From positions 4,754,501-4,818,500 of the forward strand of contig NZ_CP095053.1 in assembly GCF_022921095.1 (NCBI RefSeq): a DNA stretch of 64,000 nt, in the 5' to 3' direction. The notes under the pieces are model-generated. The model was not told the origin of the DNA, did no database searches, and saw only the letters and a program-made list of their open reading frames with translations. The position numbers and the translations under genes are program-made. This DNA is from Hymenobacter aerilatus. GTDB lineage: Bacteria > Bacteroidota > Bacteroidia > Cytophagales > Hymenobacteraceae. Positions 15,885-25,128 of the stretch are shown piece by piece (the first letter of the stretch is position 1; the number at the start of each line of letters is the position of its first letter).

Positions 15885-15988
15885 TTGTTGATGAGTCGAG
15901 GGGCTGATTTCGACCGGTATATCTACCTCAATAAGCAGACGTTAGACGAAGCGTAACGGTCGAAATCAGCCCCTCGACTCATCAACAA
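15885..15988. repeat. Long perfect palindrome between yajQ and terC
   Basis: Perfect 32-base arms: TTGTTGATGAGTCGAGGGGC through TGATTTCGACCG (15885-15916), and the complement at 15957-15988, around a 40-base centre. No second copy of this arm sequence was found in the window. It could end yajQ transcription, but there is no U tract. Confidence 0.8.
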
Positions 15989-16027
15989 TCAACACAGCAC
16001 CACATCCATTTATCAGCCCCTCCACCC

Positions 16028-16801
16028 GTGTTCGACTTCTCCTCCTTCACCGACGTGCACACCTGGGTCAGCTTGCTTACGCTGACGTTCATGGAAATTG
16101 TACTGGGCATCGACAACATCATCTTCATTTCCATTGTAGTGAACCGGCTGCCGCACGAGCAGCAGGCCCGCGGCCGTACCATTGGGCTGCTGCTGGCGCT
16201 GTTGTTTCGTATTGGGCTGCTGCTCAGTATTTCGTGGATTGTAGGGCTGAAAACGCCGCTCTTTTATATTGATCTGCCGTTCCGGGAGCCCGACTTTGGG
16301 GTGTCTGGTAGAGACATCATCCTGTTCCTTGGCGGGCTGTTTCTGCTGGCCAAAAGCACCACCGAAATTCACGGGAAGTTGCAGGGCGAGGAAGAGGAGC
16401 ATAGCGAAGGTAAGTACAACACCTTGTCGCGGGTGATTTTTCAGATTATCGTCATCGACATCGTTTTCTCCTTCGACTCCATCCTGACGGCCGTGGGACT
16501 AGTCAACAACGTGCTGGTGATGATACTGGCCGTGGTGCTGGCCATGGGCGTGATGCTGGCCTTCTCTGGCTACGTGGCCGACTTCGTAAATAAGAACCCT
16601 ACCATCAAAATCCTGGCGCTGTCGTTCCTGATTATGATTGGAGCGATGCTGATTATGGAAGCCTTCCACCAGGAAGTGCCCAAGGGCTACGTGTACTTTG
16701 CCATGGCTTTCTCCCTAGGGGTGGAGCTGCTGAATATGCGTGTTCGCAAGAAAGTGCCGCCGGTAGAGCTCCGCGACGTGCACGCGCAGACGAAGGAATA
16801 G
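16028..16801 (+). CDS. TerC-family integral membrane protein
   Basis: This 257-residue protein is a TerC/Alx-type membrane protein with about seven transmembrane segments, a family associated with metal (notably manganese) export and tellurite resistance. The paired acidic motifs typical of the family are visible: LGIDNIIFIS near residues 26-35 and VFSFDSILTAVG near 145-156. The start is a GTG at 16028, ahead of FDFSSFTDVHTWVSLLTL. A charged cytoplasmic loop, GEEEEHSEGKYN, lies between the halves. The substrate is not certain. A short hairpin, CTACCCCC (16818-16825) with GGGGGTAG (16838-16845), may end the transcript. Confidence 0.9.
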   Translation: MFDFSSFTDVHTWVSLLTLTFMEIVLGIDNIIFISIVVNRLPHEQQARGRTIGLLLALLFRIGLLLSISWIVGLKTPLFYIDLPFREPDFGVSGRDIILFLGGLFLLAKSTTEIHGKLQGEEEEHSEGKYNTLSRVIFQIIVIDIVFSFDSILTAVGLVNNVLVMILAVVLAMGVMLAFSGYVADFVNKNPTIKILALSFLIMIGAMLIMEAFHQEVPKGYVYFAMAFSLGVELLNMRVRKKVPPVELRDVHAQTKE

Positions 16802-16931
16802 TCCTATAGACTTATTGCTACCCCCTCTGCCCACGTTGGGGGTAGAGAGGGTAGGGGGCTGCTGCACGTGCATTGCCGCTTACCAGGCCGGTTTGCATAG
16901 TAGAAGCTGTTTAAGAAGCGGGGCAGAAGGT

Positions 16932-17020
16932 CTTGCTGAGCCGGTCGAATCCTCTCGCGTGCTACTGTTTGCGTGGTAATGCAACGTCAGCACGTGAGGT
17001 GCTTCGACCGGCTCAGCAAG
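16932..17020. repeat. Inverted repeat with CTGAGCCGGTCGAA arms
   Basis: CTTGCTGAGCCGGTCGAA (16932-16949) and its perfect complement TTCGACCGGCTCAGCAAG (17003-17020) flank 53 bases. The 359-base gap from 16802 to 17160 otherwise holds only a short hairpin after terC and the palindrome at 17106-17123. The arm is reminiscent of the CTGAGCTTGTCGA arm at 59439-59483, suggesting a related family. Confidence 0.7.
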
Positions 17021-17105
17021 ATGGTCAGTCTTCTACCTTCCTAAACAATCTCGTAATAAAAGGCCTCTGATTCACCCAAATATTTTTCGCATAAAACAGT
17101 CGGGT

Positions 17106-17123
17106 ATTCCTAAATTTAGGAAT
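17106..17123. promoter_or_regulatory. Perfect 18-base palindrome upstream of the secreted protease-like gene
   Basis: ATTCCTAAATTTAGGAAT is fully self-complementary with no loop. It ends 37 bases before the ATG at 17161, where a promoter would lie. This geometry is that of a binding site for a dimeric regulator. It is too short and loop-less to act as an RNA hairpin terminator. Confidence 0.5.
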
Positions 17124-17160
17124 TCCGTTGTCGTATCGAATACCTCTTTTTCTGTTATAG

Positions 17161-19638
17161 ATGAAAAAACTCTTACTCTTTTCCTTTCTACTTATAGCAG
17201 CCGTTGCGCCTTCTTTTGGGCAGCAGTTGGTGAAATATGTAGGGCCGGGCGTGCCGGATACCTGCTACGCGAGTTACAAGGCGGTGCGTACGCGGATACC
17301 CCCGCCGGCTGCCTTCCTGGCCAACCGGCCATTGGGCACCAAGGCTACCATTACGGTTACGTACACTGGCTTTACCCCCGAAGCACAAGCCGCCTTTCAG
17401 TATGCCGTGGATATCTGGCAATCGTTGCTGGTAACAAATGTGCCCATCCGCATCAGCGCCACGTGGCGGCCACTGGATGCGGGTGTGTTAGGCTCGGCTG
17501 GGCCTAGCGGTTTGTACCAACTGGCGGGCTATGGGGAGCGGATTAGCAACTCGCTGTATCCTACGGCCTTAGCGGAGAAAATAGTAGGAGCTGATATTAA
17601 TGGCTCGGGTGCCGCTGATATCAATGCCAGCTTCAGCAGCACCTTCAACTGGTATCTGGGTACGGATGGGCTCACGCCGGCCGGACAGTACGACCTGGTA
17701 TCGGTGGTGCTGCACGAGCTGGGGCACGGCCTGGGCTTTCTGACGTCGAAAGGCTATGATGTCAACAGCAAACAAGGGTCCTTGTCGACGCCACCGAGCA
17801 TATATGCGGACTTTATGAAGACGGGCGCGGGCCTGAGCGTAGCCGACACCCGTATCTTCGTCAATCCGTCGGTAGAGTTGGGTACCGCCTTCACCACCAA
17901 CGATTTGTATTTCGATAGTCCCCTGACGCGGGCTTCCAACAACGGGGAGCGGGCACGTCTCTACGCACCCACTGAGTATGCGTCCGGTTCCAGCCTCTCA
18001 CACCTCGACGAAAATACCTATAGTGCTGGTGATATCAACTCGCTGATGTCGCCGCAGTTTGCTCCAGGGGAGGCCATTCACTCGCCGGGACCTATCGTGC
18101 TGGCCATGTTCAATGAAATGGGGTGGTTTAACACCGCCATCGACCACACGCCCTATACCGATACGGAAACGCCCAGAACCTTCCCCGTAACAGTGCGGTT
18201 GCGGAGCGATGGCACTGTTACGCCTGGCTCGGTGAAGCTAAACTACGCATTCAATAATGGCGCCCTGACTACGGTGACGATGACGCCCACCGGCACAACC
18301 AATCAGTATACGGCCACCATTCCCAACCCCGGCAGCGGTGTGCGGGTGAGCTACTACGTAGAAGCCTCCGACAACGAAACCCGGCGTATCTACACCGCCC
18401 CCGGCCGCGACGCCTTCTCTACGGTGTCTAACCGGTACTCATTCTTCGTGGGGCCCGATGTGGTGCCGCCTACCCTCTCGCATACGCCACCTGCCTACTT
18501 GTTTACCAGTAACCTGCCGTATACCATCACGGCCCAGGCTGCGGACAACATTGGGGTAGCCTCCGTGACGTTAGAATACAACGTGAACGGAACCGTCCGG
18601 CCATCCATCACCCTGACCAGGGGCACCGGCAACAGCATCAACACCTACACGGGTGTGCTCAGCACCGCTGCCGGTCCTATCGTCGCCGGCGACGTTATCA
18701 ATTACCGCATAGTGGCGCAGGACAACTCCTCCAACGCCAACCGTACTGCCCTACCCGCTACCGGTTTCTACGCGGTGCCGGTGGTAGACGTGCGCCCGGC
18801 GGCCGATATGTACGCCAACGAGTTTGAGCGCACCACGCCCATTGATTTTGTGGGCCCAGGCTTCTCTATTGCTACCCCCACAGGGTTTACCAACGGCGCC
18901 ATCCACTCCACGCACCCCTACGTCAACAATGTCAACTACTTCTACCGGTTGCTGGTGCCTATTCGGGTGAAGGCCGACCCGCAGATTGCGCGGGTGCGGT
19001 TTGATGAAATTGTGTTGGTAGAACCCGGCGAAGAAGGTTCTGTATTCCCTGCACCTAATTTCTTCGATTACGTGGTGGTAGAAGGTAGCCTAGATGGCAC
19101 CACCTGGACGCCTTTGGCTCCTGGCTACGACGCCCGCAACAACGCCAACTGGCTTGACTTGTACAACCGCGCCTTGAGCGGCGAGAATTCGGCAGCCGTG
19201 GGTACGCCTTCCATCTACGCTTCCCGCACTATCAGCCTGTTGGATAAGTTTAAGGCCGGTGATGTAGTGCAGCTTCGCTTCCGCTTGTATGCCGATGGCG
19301 GCGCTTACGGCTGGGGTTGGGCCATCGACAACCTGCACATTCAGGACAATACTGTAACGCCCACGGCCCAGGCGCTGCAAGGCGCTGGGGTAAGTGTGTT
19401 CCCAAACCCTACGGCCGGGCAATTCACTGTGCAAACCCGCTTCGATAAGCCAGTAGCTAACCTGGAAGTGGTGGTGCGCAACGCCTTAGGGCAGGAAGTG
19501 CTGCGCCAGTCGCAAACCGCCGTGAAAGGCCAGGTGTCCCTACCCCTCGACCTGAATAAGTGCGCCAACGGCTTCTACCTCGTAAGCCTAACGGCCGACG
19601 GCGAAACCGCCACGCGCAAAGTGATGCTCAGCAAATAG
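17161..19638 (+). CDS. Secreted zincin-like metalloprotease with type IX sorting domain
   Basis: The 825-residue protein begins with a signal peptide (MKKLLLFSFLLIAAVAPSFG). Near residue 185 lies VLHELGHGLGFL, giving zinc ligands His185 and His189 and catalytic Glu186. The histidine that metzincins have six residues after the second zinc ligand is a threonine here (Thr195), so it is not a classical metzincin. SLMSPQF near 294 may be a Met-turn. Two beta-sandwich regions follow (about 335-450 and 455-545) and then a jelly-roll-like part. The last 75 residues (VFPNPTAGQFTVQ ... LVSLTADGETATRKVMLSK) form a type A sorting domain for export by the type IX system, whose pore gene sprA is at 48283-55746. 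The substrate is unknown. Confidence 0.85.
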   Translation: MKKLLLFSFLLIAAVAPSFGQQLVKYVGPGVPDTCYASYKAVRTRIPPPAAFLANRPLGTKATITVTYTGFTPEAQAAFQYAVDIWQSLLVTNVPIRISATWRPLDAGVLGSAGPSGLYQLAGYGERISNSLYPTALAEKIVGADINGSGAADINASFSSTFNWYLGTDGLTPAGQYDLVSVVLHELGHGLGFLTSKGYDVNSKQGSLSTPPSIYADFMKTGAGLSVADTRIFVNPSVELGTAFTTNDLYFDSPLTRASNNGERARLYAPTEYASGSSLSHLDENTYSAGDINSLMSPQFAPGEAIHSPGPIVLAMFNEMGWFNTAIDHTPYTDTETPRTFPVTVRLRSDGTVTPGSVKLNYAFNNGALTTVTMTPTGTTNQYTATIPNPGSGVRVSYYVEASDNETRRIYTAPGRDAFSTVSNRYSFFVGPDVVPPTLSHTPPAYLFTSNLPYTITAQAADNIGVASVTLEYNVNGTVRPSITLTRGTGNSINTYTGVLSTAAGPIVAGDVINYRIVAQDNSSNANRTALPATGFYAVPVVDVRPAADMYANEFERTTPIDFVGPGFSIATPTGFTNGAIHSTHPYVNNVNYFYRLLVPIRVKADPQIARVRFDEIVLVEPGEEGSVFPAPNFFDYVVVEGSLDGTTWTPLAPGYDARNNANWLDLYNRALSGENSAAVGTPSIYASRTISLLDKFKAGDVVQLRFRLYADGGAYGWGWAIDNLHIQDNTVTPTAQALQGAGVSVFPNPTAGQFTVQTRFDKPVANLEVVVRNALGQEVLRQSQTAVKGQVSLPLDLNKCANGFYLVSLTADGETATRKVMLSK

Positions 19639-19680
19639 GAGCGCACGAAATGCGCCTATGTGGCGAGCGACATAATCAGC

Positions 19681-19721
19681 AAACAGAATCGGCTGCTCCA
19701 AAAGGGCAGCCGATTCTGTTT
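19681..19721 (+). terminator. Intrinsic terminator after the type IX-sorted protein gene
   Basis: AAACAGAATCGGCTGC (19681-19696) pairs perfectly with GCAGCCGATTCTGTTT (19706-19721) around a nine-base loop, 43 bases past the stop codon. The right arm ends in TGTTTGT. Confidence 0.8.
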
Positions 19722-19736
19722 GTCGTTACTTAAAGT

Positions 19737-19840
19737 CTGTCATCCTGAGCGGAGCGAAGGACCTTCTCACGGCAGAACGAGTCGTTATTACGCCTGTCGC
19801 GCAGACGTGAGAAGGTCCTTCGCGCTGCTCAGGATGACAG
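19737..19840. repeat. Palindromic interspersed element, family B copy 2
   Basis: Left arm from CTGTCATCCTGAGCGGAGCG, right arm ending GCTGCTCAGGATGACAG, with centre GAACGAGTCGTTATTACGCC. This matches copy 1 (106-241) in both arms and centre, with a few substitutions in the left arm. It lies between the convergent genes ending at 19638 and 19882. Confidence 0.85.
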
Positions 19841-19881
19841 CCGTATTTTTTATTCAGAACCTCACTATCTCCCCACTGCGC

Positions 19882-20409
19882 CTACCCCATCTTCGATATA
19901 AAATCCCACAGGACCACACCCGCCGCCACGCTCACGTTTAGGGAGTGTTTGGTGCCGAACTGCGGGATTTCTACGGCCGCGTCGCAGAGGGCTAGCACCT
20001 CATCGTCTACCCCAAATACTTCGTTGCCCATCACGAGTGCATAGCCCTGGCCGGGGGTAGGGCGGAAGGCGGGTAGGGGCTGGCTTTCGGTGGTTTGCTC
20101 TACGGCTACTACTTGGTAGCCAGCGGCCTTTAGCTGTTCCACGGCTGCCACGGTGGTAGGCGCATATTCCCACGCCACCGACTCGGTGGAGCCCAGCGCC
20201 GTTTTGGTGATTTCGCGTTGGGGCGGGCGACCTGTAATGCCGCAGAGCCAGATTTTTTCTACGGCAAAGGCGTCGGCGGTGCGGAAGGCGGCGCCCACGT
20301 TGTGCAGGCTGCGCACGTTGTCGAGCACCAGGACAAGGGGGAATTTTTGCGTATTTTTGAAGTCTGCCACCGTCAAGCGGTTCAGCTCTTCCATTGAAAG
20401 TTTGCGCAT
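19882..20409 (-). CDS. TrmH/SpoU-family RNA 2'-O-methyltransferase
   Basis: A SPOUT methyltransferase of 175 residues that uses S-adenosylmethionine to methylate a ribose 2'-OH in tRNA or rRNA. The three SpoU motifs are present: VRSLHNVGAAFRTADAF (about 32-48, with the key Asn and Arg), LVMGNEVFGV near 124-133, and IPQFGTKHSLNVSVAAGV near 148-165, which form the knotted cofactor site. There is no L30-like N-terminal domain, so it is the short TrmH-like type. The target nucleotide is unknown. A TACCTTTG -7-like element at 20421-20414 lies within about five bases of the start codon, so the mRNA may have almost no leader. Confidence 0.9.
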   Translation of the reverse strand: MRKLSMEELNRLTVADFKNTQKFPLVLVLDNVRSLHNVGAAFRTADAFAVEKIWLCGITGRPPQREITKTALGSTESVAWEYAPTTVAAVEQLKAAGYQVVAVEQTTESQPLPAFRPTPGQGYALVMGNEVFGVDDEVLALCDAAVEIPQFGTKHSLNVSVAAGVVLWDFISKMG

Positions 20410-20468
20410 TGAGCAAAGGTAGGAACACGCCGCCAGCTGGCGGGTGTTACGTTTGCTGATAAAGGAAC

Positions 20469-20496
20469 GTCATGCTGCGCCTCCGCTCAGCATGAC
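20469..20496. repeat. Short inverted repeat upstream of mutS
   Basis: GTCATGCTG (20469-20477) pairs with CAGCATGAC (20488-20496) around CGCCTCCGCT. It lies in the 140-base gap between the divergent trmH-like gene and mutS. It resembles the GTCATCCTGAGC arm type of family B but is much shorter. Confidence 0.5.
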
Positions 20497-20549
20497 ATGA
20501 TCTGCCTACCCTTCTGCGCCCTATTACCCTCGTACTACCCCGCACACCC

Positions 20550-23303
20550 GTGAAAACGAAATCCGCTGATTCCACCAAAAAGCCTGTCCGCACGCATGGT
20601 TCTCTGGGGCCCGCGCCCGTAGCTGATACGCCACTGATGAAGCAGTATTATCAGCTGAAGCAGCAGCACCCCGGCGCGCTGATTCTCTTTCGGGTAGGCG
20701 ACTTCTACGAAACCTTCGGCGAGGATGCCGTGAATGCCTCCCGCATCCTGGATATCGTGCTCACGAAGCGCGGGGCCGGCACGCCCTCGGAGGTGCCGCT
20801 GGCGGGCTTCCCCCATCACTCCCTCGATACCTATCTGCCCAAGCTGGTGCGCGCCGGCCAGCGCGTGGCCATCTGCGACCAACTCGAAGACCCCAAGCAG
20901 GCCAAGGGCCTCGTGAAGCGCGGTATTACGGAGCTGGTAACGCCCGGCGTGAGCCTGCACGACAACGTGCTAGAGCGCCGCCGCAATAACTACCTCTGCG
21001 CCATCCACTTCGGCAAGCAGGAAGCCGGCATCAGCTTTCTGGACGTGAGCACCGGCGAGTTTCTGGTGGCCCAGGGCGACGTGGCCTACCTCGGCAAGCT
21101 ACTGCAAAACTTTACGCCGGCCGAGGTGCTGTTTTGCAAGCGCAGCCGCCGTGAGTTTGAGGAAAACTTTGGTCCCGACTACTGCCACTTTGCGTTGGAC
21201 GAGTGGGTGTTTGGCTTTGATTATGCCCACGACACGCTCACGCGCCACTTCAACACTACTTCGCTCAAGGGCTATGGTATTGATAATCTGAAGGAAGGCA
21301 TTACGGCGGCGGGCTGCATCCTGCACTACCTCGCCGAAACCAAGCACACCGATATTGGCCACATTGGCAGCATTGGGCGCCTGGAAGAAGACAAATATGT
21401 GTGGCTCGACCGCTTCACGGTGCGCAACCTGGAGCTGGTACATGCCCAGCACCCCGGCGGCGTGCCCCTCATCGACATTCTCGATCAGACCGTGACGCCC
21501 ATGGGTGCCCGCCTGCTGCGCAAGTGGGTGGTCCTACCCCTGAAAGAGCCTGCTCAGATTCAGCGCCGCCTCGATACGGTGGACGGCCTCCTGAAAAATC
21601 CCGAGCTGCTGGCCGAGCTGGACCAGTATCTGCGTCAGATCAACGACCTGGAACGTTTGATTTCTAAGGTAGCCGTGCGCCGCATCAATCCGCGCGAGCT
21701 GGTGCAGCTGGCCCGCGCCCTAGAGGCCATCGAGCCTATCCGGGAGTTGCTGGCCAATTCAGGGCTGCGCGCCCTGCAGAAAATGGCTGACCAACTGAAT
21801 CCCTGCGCAACCCTGCGCGACGAAATCAAGGCAAAAATTAAAGCCGACGCGCCCCTGCTCATCAACCAGGGCAACGTGCTCAACGACGGGGTAGACCCCG
21901 AGCTGGACCGTCTGCGCCGCATTGCGTTTTCGGGCAAGGATGAACTGCTAAACATTCAGCAACGGGAGCAGCGTAACACCGGCATTTCGTCGCTGAAAGT
22001 GGCCTACAATAAGGTTTTTGGCTATTACCTCGAAGTCTCGAATGCGCACAAAAGCAAGGTGCCTACCGAGTGGATCCGCAAGCAAACCCTGGTAAATGCC
22101 GAGCGCTACATCACAGAGGAGCTGAAAACGTACGAGGAGACGATTCTGAACGCCGAGGAAAAGCTGTTTTCCTTGGAAATGCAGTTATACAACGAGTTGG
22201 TGTTGTCGGCAGCTGAGTCGGTGGCGCAGATTCAGCAGAATGCCCGGGCCATCGGCGTGACGGACTGCCTGGCGTCGTTTGCCAACACGGCCCGCCAGCA
22301 CCGCTACGTGAAACCGGTAGTGAACGATGGCACCGTGCTCGACATCCGCGCCGGCCGCCACCCTGTTATTGAGCGCCAATTGCCGGTAGGCGAAGCCTAT
22401 ATCCCCAACGACATCTGCCTCGACCAGGACGAGCAGCAGATTGTGGTAATTACCGGCCCCAATATGGCTGGTAAATCGGCCCTACTGCGTCAAACGGCTC
22501 TCATCGTGCTGCTGGCGCAAATCGGCTCCTTCGTACCCGCTGATGCGGCTACGGTCGGCATCATCGATAAGATTTTCACCAGGGTAGGAGCTTCCGACAA
22601 CCTGAGCAAGGGCGAAAGTACGTTCATGGTAGAGATGACCGAAACGGCGTCTATTCTGAATAACTTGTCCGACCGCAGCTTGGTGCTCATGGACGAAATT
22701 GGGCGAGGCACCAGCACCTACGACGGCATCAGTATCGCCTGGGCCATTGTGGAGCATCTGCACAACTCGCCCAAGGCCCGCGCCAAAACGCTGTTTGCCA
22801 CCCACTATCATGAGCTGAACCAACTGGCCGACGATTGCCCCCGGGTGCGCAACTACAACGTGGCTGTGAAGGAGGCCGACGGCCGTATCCTGTTCCTGCG
22901 CAAGCTGCAGGAAGGCGGCTCCGAGCACAGCTTCGGTATCCACGTGGCCCGCATGGCCGGTATGCCCACGGCCGTAGTGCTGCGCGCCAACGAAATCATG
23001 CACCATCTGGAGCAGGAGCGCGCCGGCACCGGCCTGGAGCCCGACGCCCCCACTGAGTTCGACGAAGTGCTGGCTGGCCTGGATATCGAGCCTGCGCCTA
23101 CCCCACGCGCCCCCAAGGCCCAACCCGCCGCGGCCGTGCACAATGCCCCGCGCCCCAGCTTGCAGCTTAGCATGTTTGAGCCTGCCGACCCAGCCTTGGA
23201 GCGCATACGCGAGCTGCTAGAGAAACTTGACGTCAATACCCTTACACCCATTGAGGCGCTACTGAAGCTGAATGAGTTGAAGCTGGCGGCGGGTAGCAAG
23301 TAA
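20550..23303 (+). CDS. mutS: DNA mismatch repair protein MutS
   Basis: MutS recognises mispaired bases and starts strand repair with MutL. All domains are present in the 917 residues: the mismatch-binding domain with the Phe-x-Glu motif as Phe52 and Glu54 in GDFYETFGED, connector and lever regions, and the ABC ATPase with Walker A GPNMAGKSA near 636-644, GESTFMVEM, Walker B LVLMDEIGRG near 711 and FATHYHEL. The C-terminal linker is proline- and alanine-rich, followed by a short helical tail. The start is GTG at 20550; the first 28 residues are a basic extension before the conserved TPLMKQYYQLK. A terminator at 23316-23358 separates it from the convergent SusD gene. Confidence 0.97.
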   Translation: MKTKSADSTKKPVRTHGSLGPAPVADTPLMKQYYQLKQQHPGALILFRVGDFYETFGEDAVNASRILDIVLTKRGAGTPSEVPLAGFPHHSLDTYLPKLVRAGQRVAICDQLEDPKQAKGLVKRGITELVTPGVSLHDNVLERRRNNYLCAIHFGKQEAGISFLDVSTGEFLVAQGDVAYLGKLLQNFTPAEVLFCKRSRREFEENFGPDYCHFALDEWVFGFDYAHDTLTRHFNTTSLKGYGIDNLKEGITAAGCILHYLAETKHTDIGHIGSIGRLEEDKYVWLDRFTVRNLELVHAQHPGGVPLIDILDQTVTPMGARLLRKWVVLPLKEPAQIQRRLDTVDGLLKNPELLAELDQYLRQINDLERLISKVAVRRINPRELVQLARALEAIEPIRELLANSGLRALQKMADQLNPCATLRDEIKAKIKADAPLLINQGNVLNDGVDPELDRLRRIAFSGKDELLNIQQREQRNTGISSLKVAYNKVFGYYLEVSNAHKSKVPTEWIRKQTLVNAERYITEELKTYEETILNAEEKLFSLEMQLYNELVLSAAESVAQIQQNARAIGVTDCLASFANTARQHRYVKPVVNDGTVLDIRAGRHPVIERQLPVGEAYIPNDICLDQDEQQIVVITGPNMAGKSALLRQTALIVLLAQIGSFVPADAATVGIIDKIFTRVGASDNLSKGESTFMVEMTETASILNNLSDRSLVLMDEIGRGTSTYDGISIAWAIVEHLHNSPKARAKTLFATHYHELNQLADDCPRVRNYNVAVKEADGRILFLRKLQEGGSEHSFGIHVARMAGMPTAVVLRANEIMHHLEQERAGTGLEPDAPTEFDEVLAGLDIEPAPTPRAPKAQPAAAVHNAPRPSLQLSMFEPADPALERIRELLEKLDVNTLTPIEALLKLNELKLAAGSK

Positions 23304-23315
23304 ACATAAACAGAC

Positions 23316-23358
23316 GCAAAAAGCCCCTCGTGCTATGTGTAGTACGAGGGGCTTTTGC
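23316..23358. terminator. Bidirectional terminator between mutS and the SusD gene
   Basis: GCAAAAAGCCCCTCGT (23316-23331) pairs with ACGAGGGGCTTTTGC (23344-23358), with a 12-base loop. A- and T-rich flanks allow it to end both convergent transcripts. Confidence 0.85.
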
Positions 23359-23402
23359 TTGCTACCCACTGAGGGAGTAGGCTACCTAACTAGAAAGAAG
23401 AC

Positions 23403-25109
23403 CTAGTAGCCAGGGTTTTGCTTGAGTTGCGCCGACACGTTCAGCGCATTCAGCGGAATAGGATAAATCTTGGTATGGTCGTCACCATCTGGCGATTTGT
23501 CCCACCATGTACTGTTGTTGAATTTGCCGAAGCGAATGAGGTCAATGCGCCGGCGACCTTCTCCAATAAATTCACGGCCCCATTCGTCCAGCAACTCTTG
23601 CTCCGTAAGAACAGCCCCACCGGCACCGTACAGGCTGGCTGAGCCGGCGGGGTAATTTCGACGCCGCACGGTGTTCAGCAGCTCAGCCGCCGCTAGTGGG
23701 TCGCCCGCCCGAAACTTGCACTCGGCCAGCATATAGTAGATTTCCGCTAGGCGTATTTCGGCGTAGTCTGCTTCAATCTTGTTGGGGTCAGTGGAAGGAT
23801 AGAAAGGATACTTCACCATGAAGATGCCCGAATTTTGGTCGGCATTGTTCATGTTCGACGTTTTATCGGCTGGTACCTGGCCCGGCTTCGTGTATTTGAA
23901 TAAGCCTACTTGGTCGCGCAAGTATAGTGTGTAGCCGCGGGTGCTTTTGATAGTGTCCTTACCATCGTTGTAGATGAGGTAACCTTTCAAAAACATGCCC
24001 TCACGAGTGCTGTTGCCCAGGTTTTGATAGTTTTTCAGGCGCACATCATCGGCGTACTTCTGAAACTTTACGAAAGGCTTTCCTTGCACAAAGGGATATT
24101 CCTTGTTTTCAACATCGTGACCCGGCTGCAAAGCGTAGCGCGGATTGCCCCCACCAAAGTCGGTGAATTTAAAGTAGTTGATGGGCACATTGTAGGGAAG
24201 TCCCCAGAAGTACATACCACCTTCATACTGCCAGTGTGAGCGGCCAAACGAGCCCGGAAAAGCAAAGATGGTTCCCGAAGATTGGTCATTATTCCAGTCG
24301 AACGGGGCATCCCAGCGGCTCTCGATGGCATAAGGGCCATACTTGCCACTTATGATATCCTGACACACAGTTGCGCAATCGGCGTAGCGGTCTTGACCAA
24401 TGTACACGTTGGCATTCAGGTAGAGGCGACCGAGTAGGGCCGCCGCAGCTGCCTTAGTCCAGCGTCCCTGAAACTGCGCGGTGCCAGGGTCACCTTTCGC
24501 CAGTAAGGCTGGCATTGCTTCCTTTAGCTCTGTTTCGATAAAAGTAAATGTCTCTTGGGGTGTCGACTGCGGTGGGCTCGCTAATTCCCCTTGGACCTTT
24601 GTGGTAATCTGAACATTACGGAATAGATCAAGCAAGCGTATATTATACCAAGCACGCATGACACGCAACTCGGCAATGAGCTGCTTTTGCTCTGCCTCAG
24701 TCATATTAAACCGAGATGGGTCAAGCGCTTGAATATCCTCGAGGGAGTTTGTACCCAAAACAACACCCTGGTTAAGCAGATTCCACGTGTCGTTAATGTA
24801 GCCTTCCTGTATCGTCCACGTGTGGTAGTGCGCCCGCGCATACTGCCCGCCGTCAAACCAGTCTCCTTCCCGGTTAGGCGTCATAAGCTGATCGGCACTC
24901 AATTCCTGTAATTGAAAGGGGGAACCTTGTATGGTGTTGTACCCGTGCTCAAACGTGCGTAGAAAATCACGGTACACGTCATTCTTAGTTTGCAGAAAGT
25001 TGGCCGGCGTAATACGGTCGTATAGGGTTTCGTCCAGGTCCGTGCAGCCGCTCAATCCAGCAGCCACCAGCGCCAGCGAAAAGCCAGCGTATGTTTTGAA
25101 GTAGTTCAT
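23403..25109 (-). CDS. SusD/RagB-family nutrient-binding lipoprotein
   Basis: SusD-type proteins are outer-membrane surface lipoproteins that close over a SusC channel and bind glycans or peptides. The start is placed at ATG 25109-25107, giving MNYFKTYAGFSLALVAAGLS followed by GC, a lipoprotein signal with acylated Cys22; a start ten codons upstream is open but adds nothing. Typical features include DLDETLYDRITPANF after the cysteine, RVMRAWYNIRLLDLF in the TPR-like helical part, and the C-terminal LAEIYYMLAECKFRAGD ... EFIGEGRRRIDLIRFGKF ... YPIPLNALNVSAQLKQNPGY. Length (568) is normal. It is 19 bases downstream of the SusC gene in the same transcript. Confidence 0.92.
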   Translation of the reverse strand: MNYFKTYAGFSLALVAAGLSGCTDLDETLYDRITPANFLQTKNDVYRDFLRTFEHGYNTIQGSPFQLQELSADQLMTPNREGDWFDGGQYARAHYHTWTIQEGYINDTWNLLNQGVVLGTNSLEDIQALDPSRFNMTEAEQKQLIAELRVMRAWYNIRLLDLFRNVQITTKVQGELASPPQSTPQETFTFIETELKEAMPALLAKGDPGTAQFQGRWTKAAAAALLGRLYLNANVYIGQDRYADCATVCQDIISGKYGPYAIESRWDAPFDWNNDQSSGTIFAFPGSFGRSHWQYEGGMYFWGLPYNVPINYFKFTDFGGGNPRYALQPGHDVENKEYPFVQGKPFVKFQKYADDVRLKNYQNLGNSTREGMFLKGYLIYNDGKDTIKSTRGYTLYLRDQVGLFKYTKPGQVPADKTSNMNNADQNSGIFMVKYPFYPSTDPNKIEADYAEIRLAEIYYMLAECKFRAGDPLAAAELLNTVRRRNYPAGSASLYGAGGAVLTEQELLDEWGREFIGEGRRRIDLIRFGKFNNSTWWDKSPDGDDHTKIYPIPLNALNVSAQLKQNPGY

Positions 25110-25128
25110 GGGATGCGAAAAGATAAGT

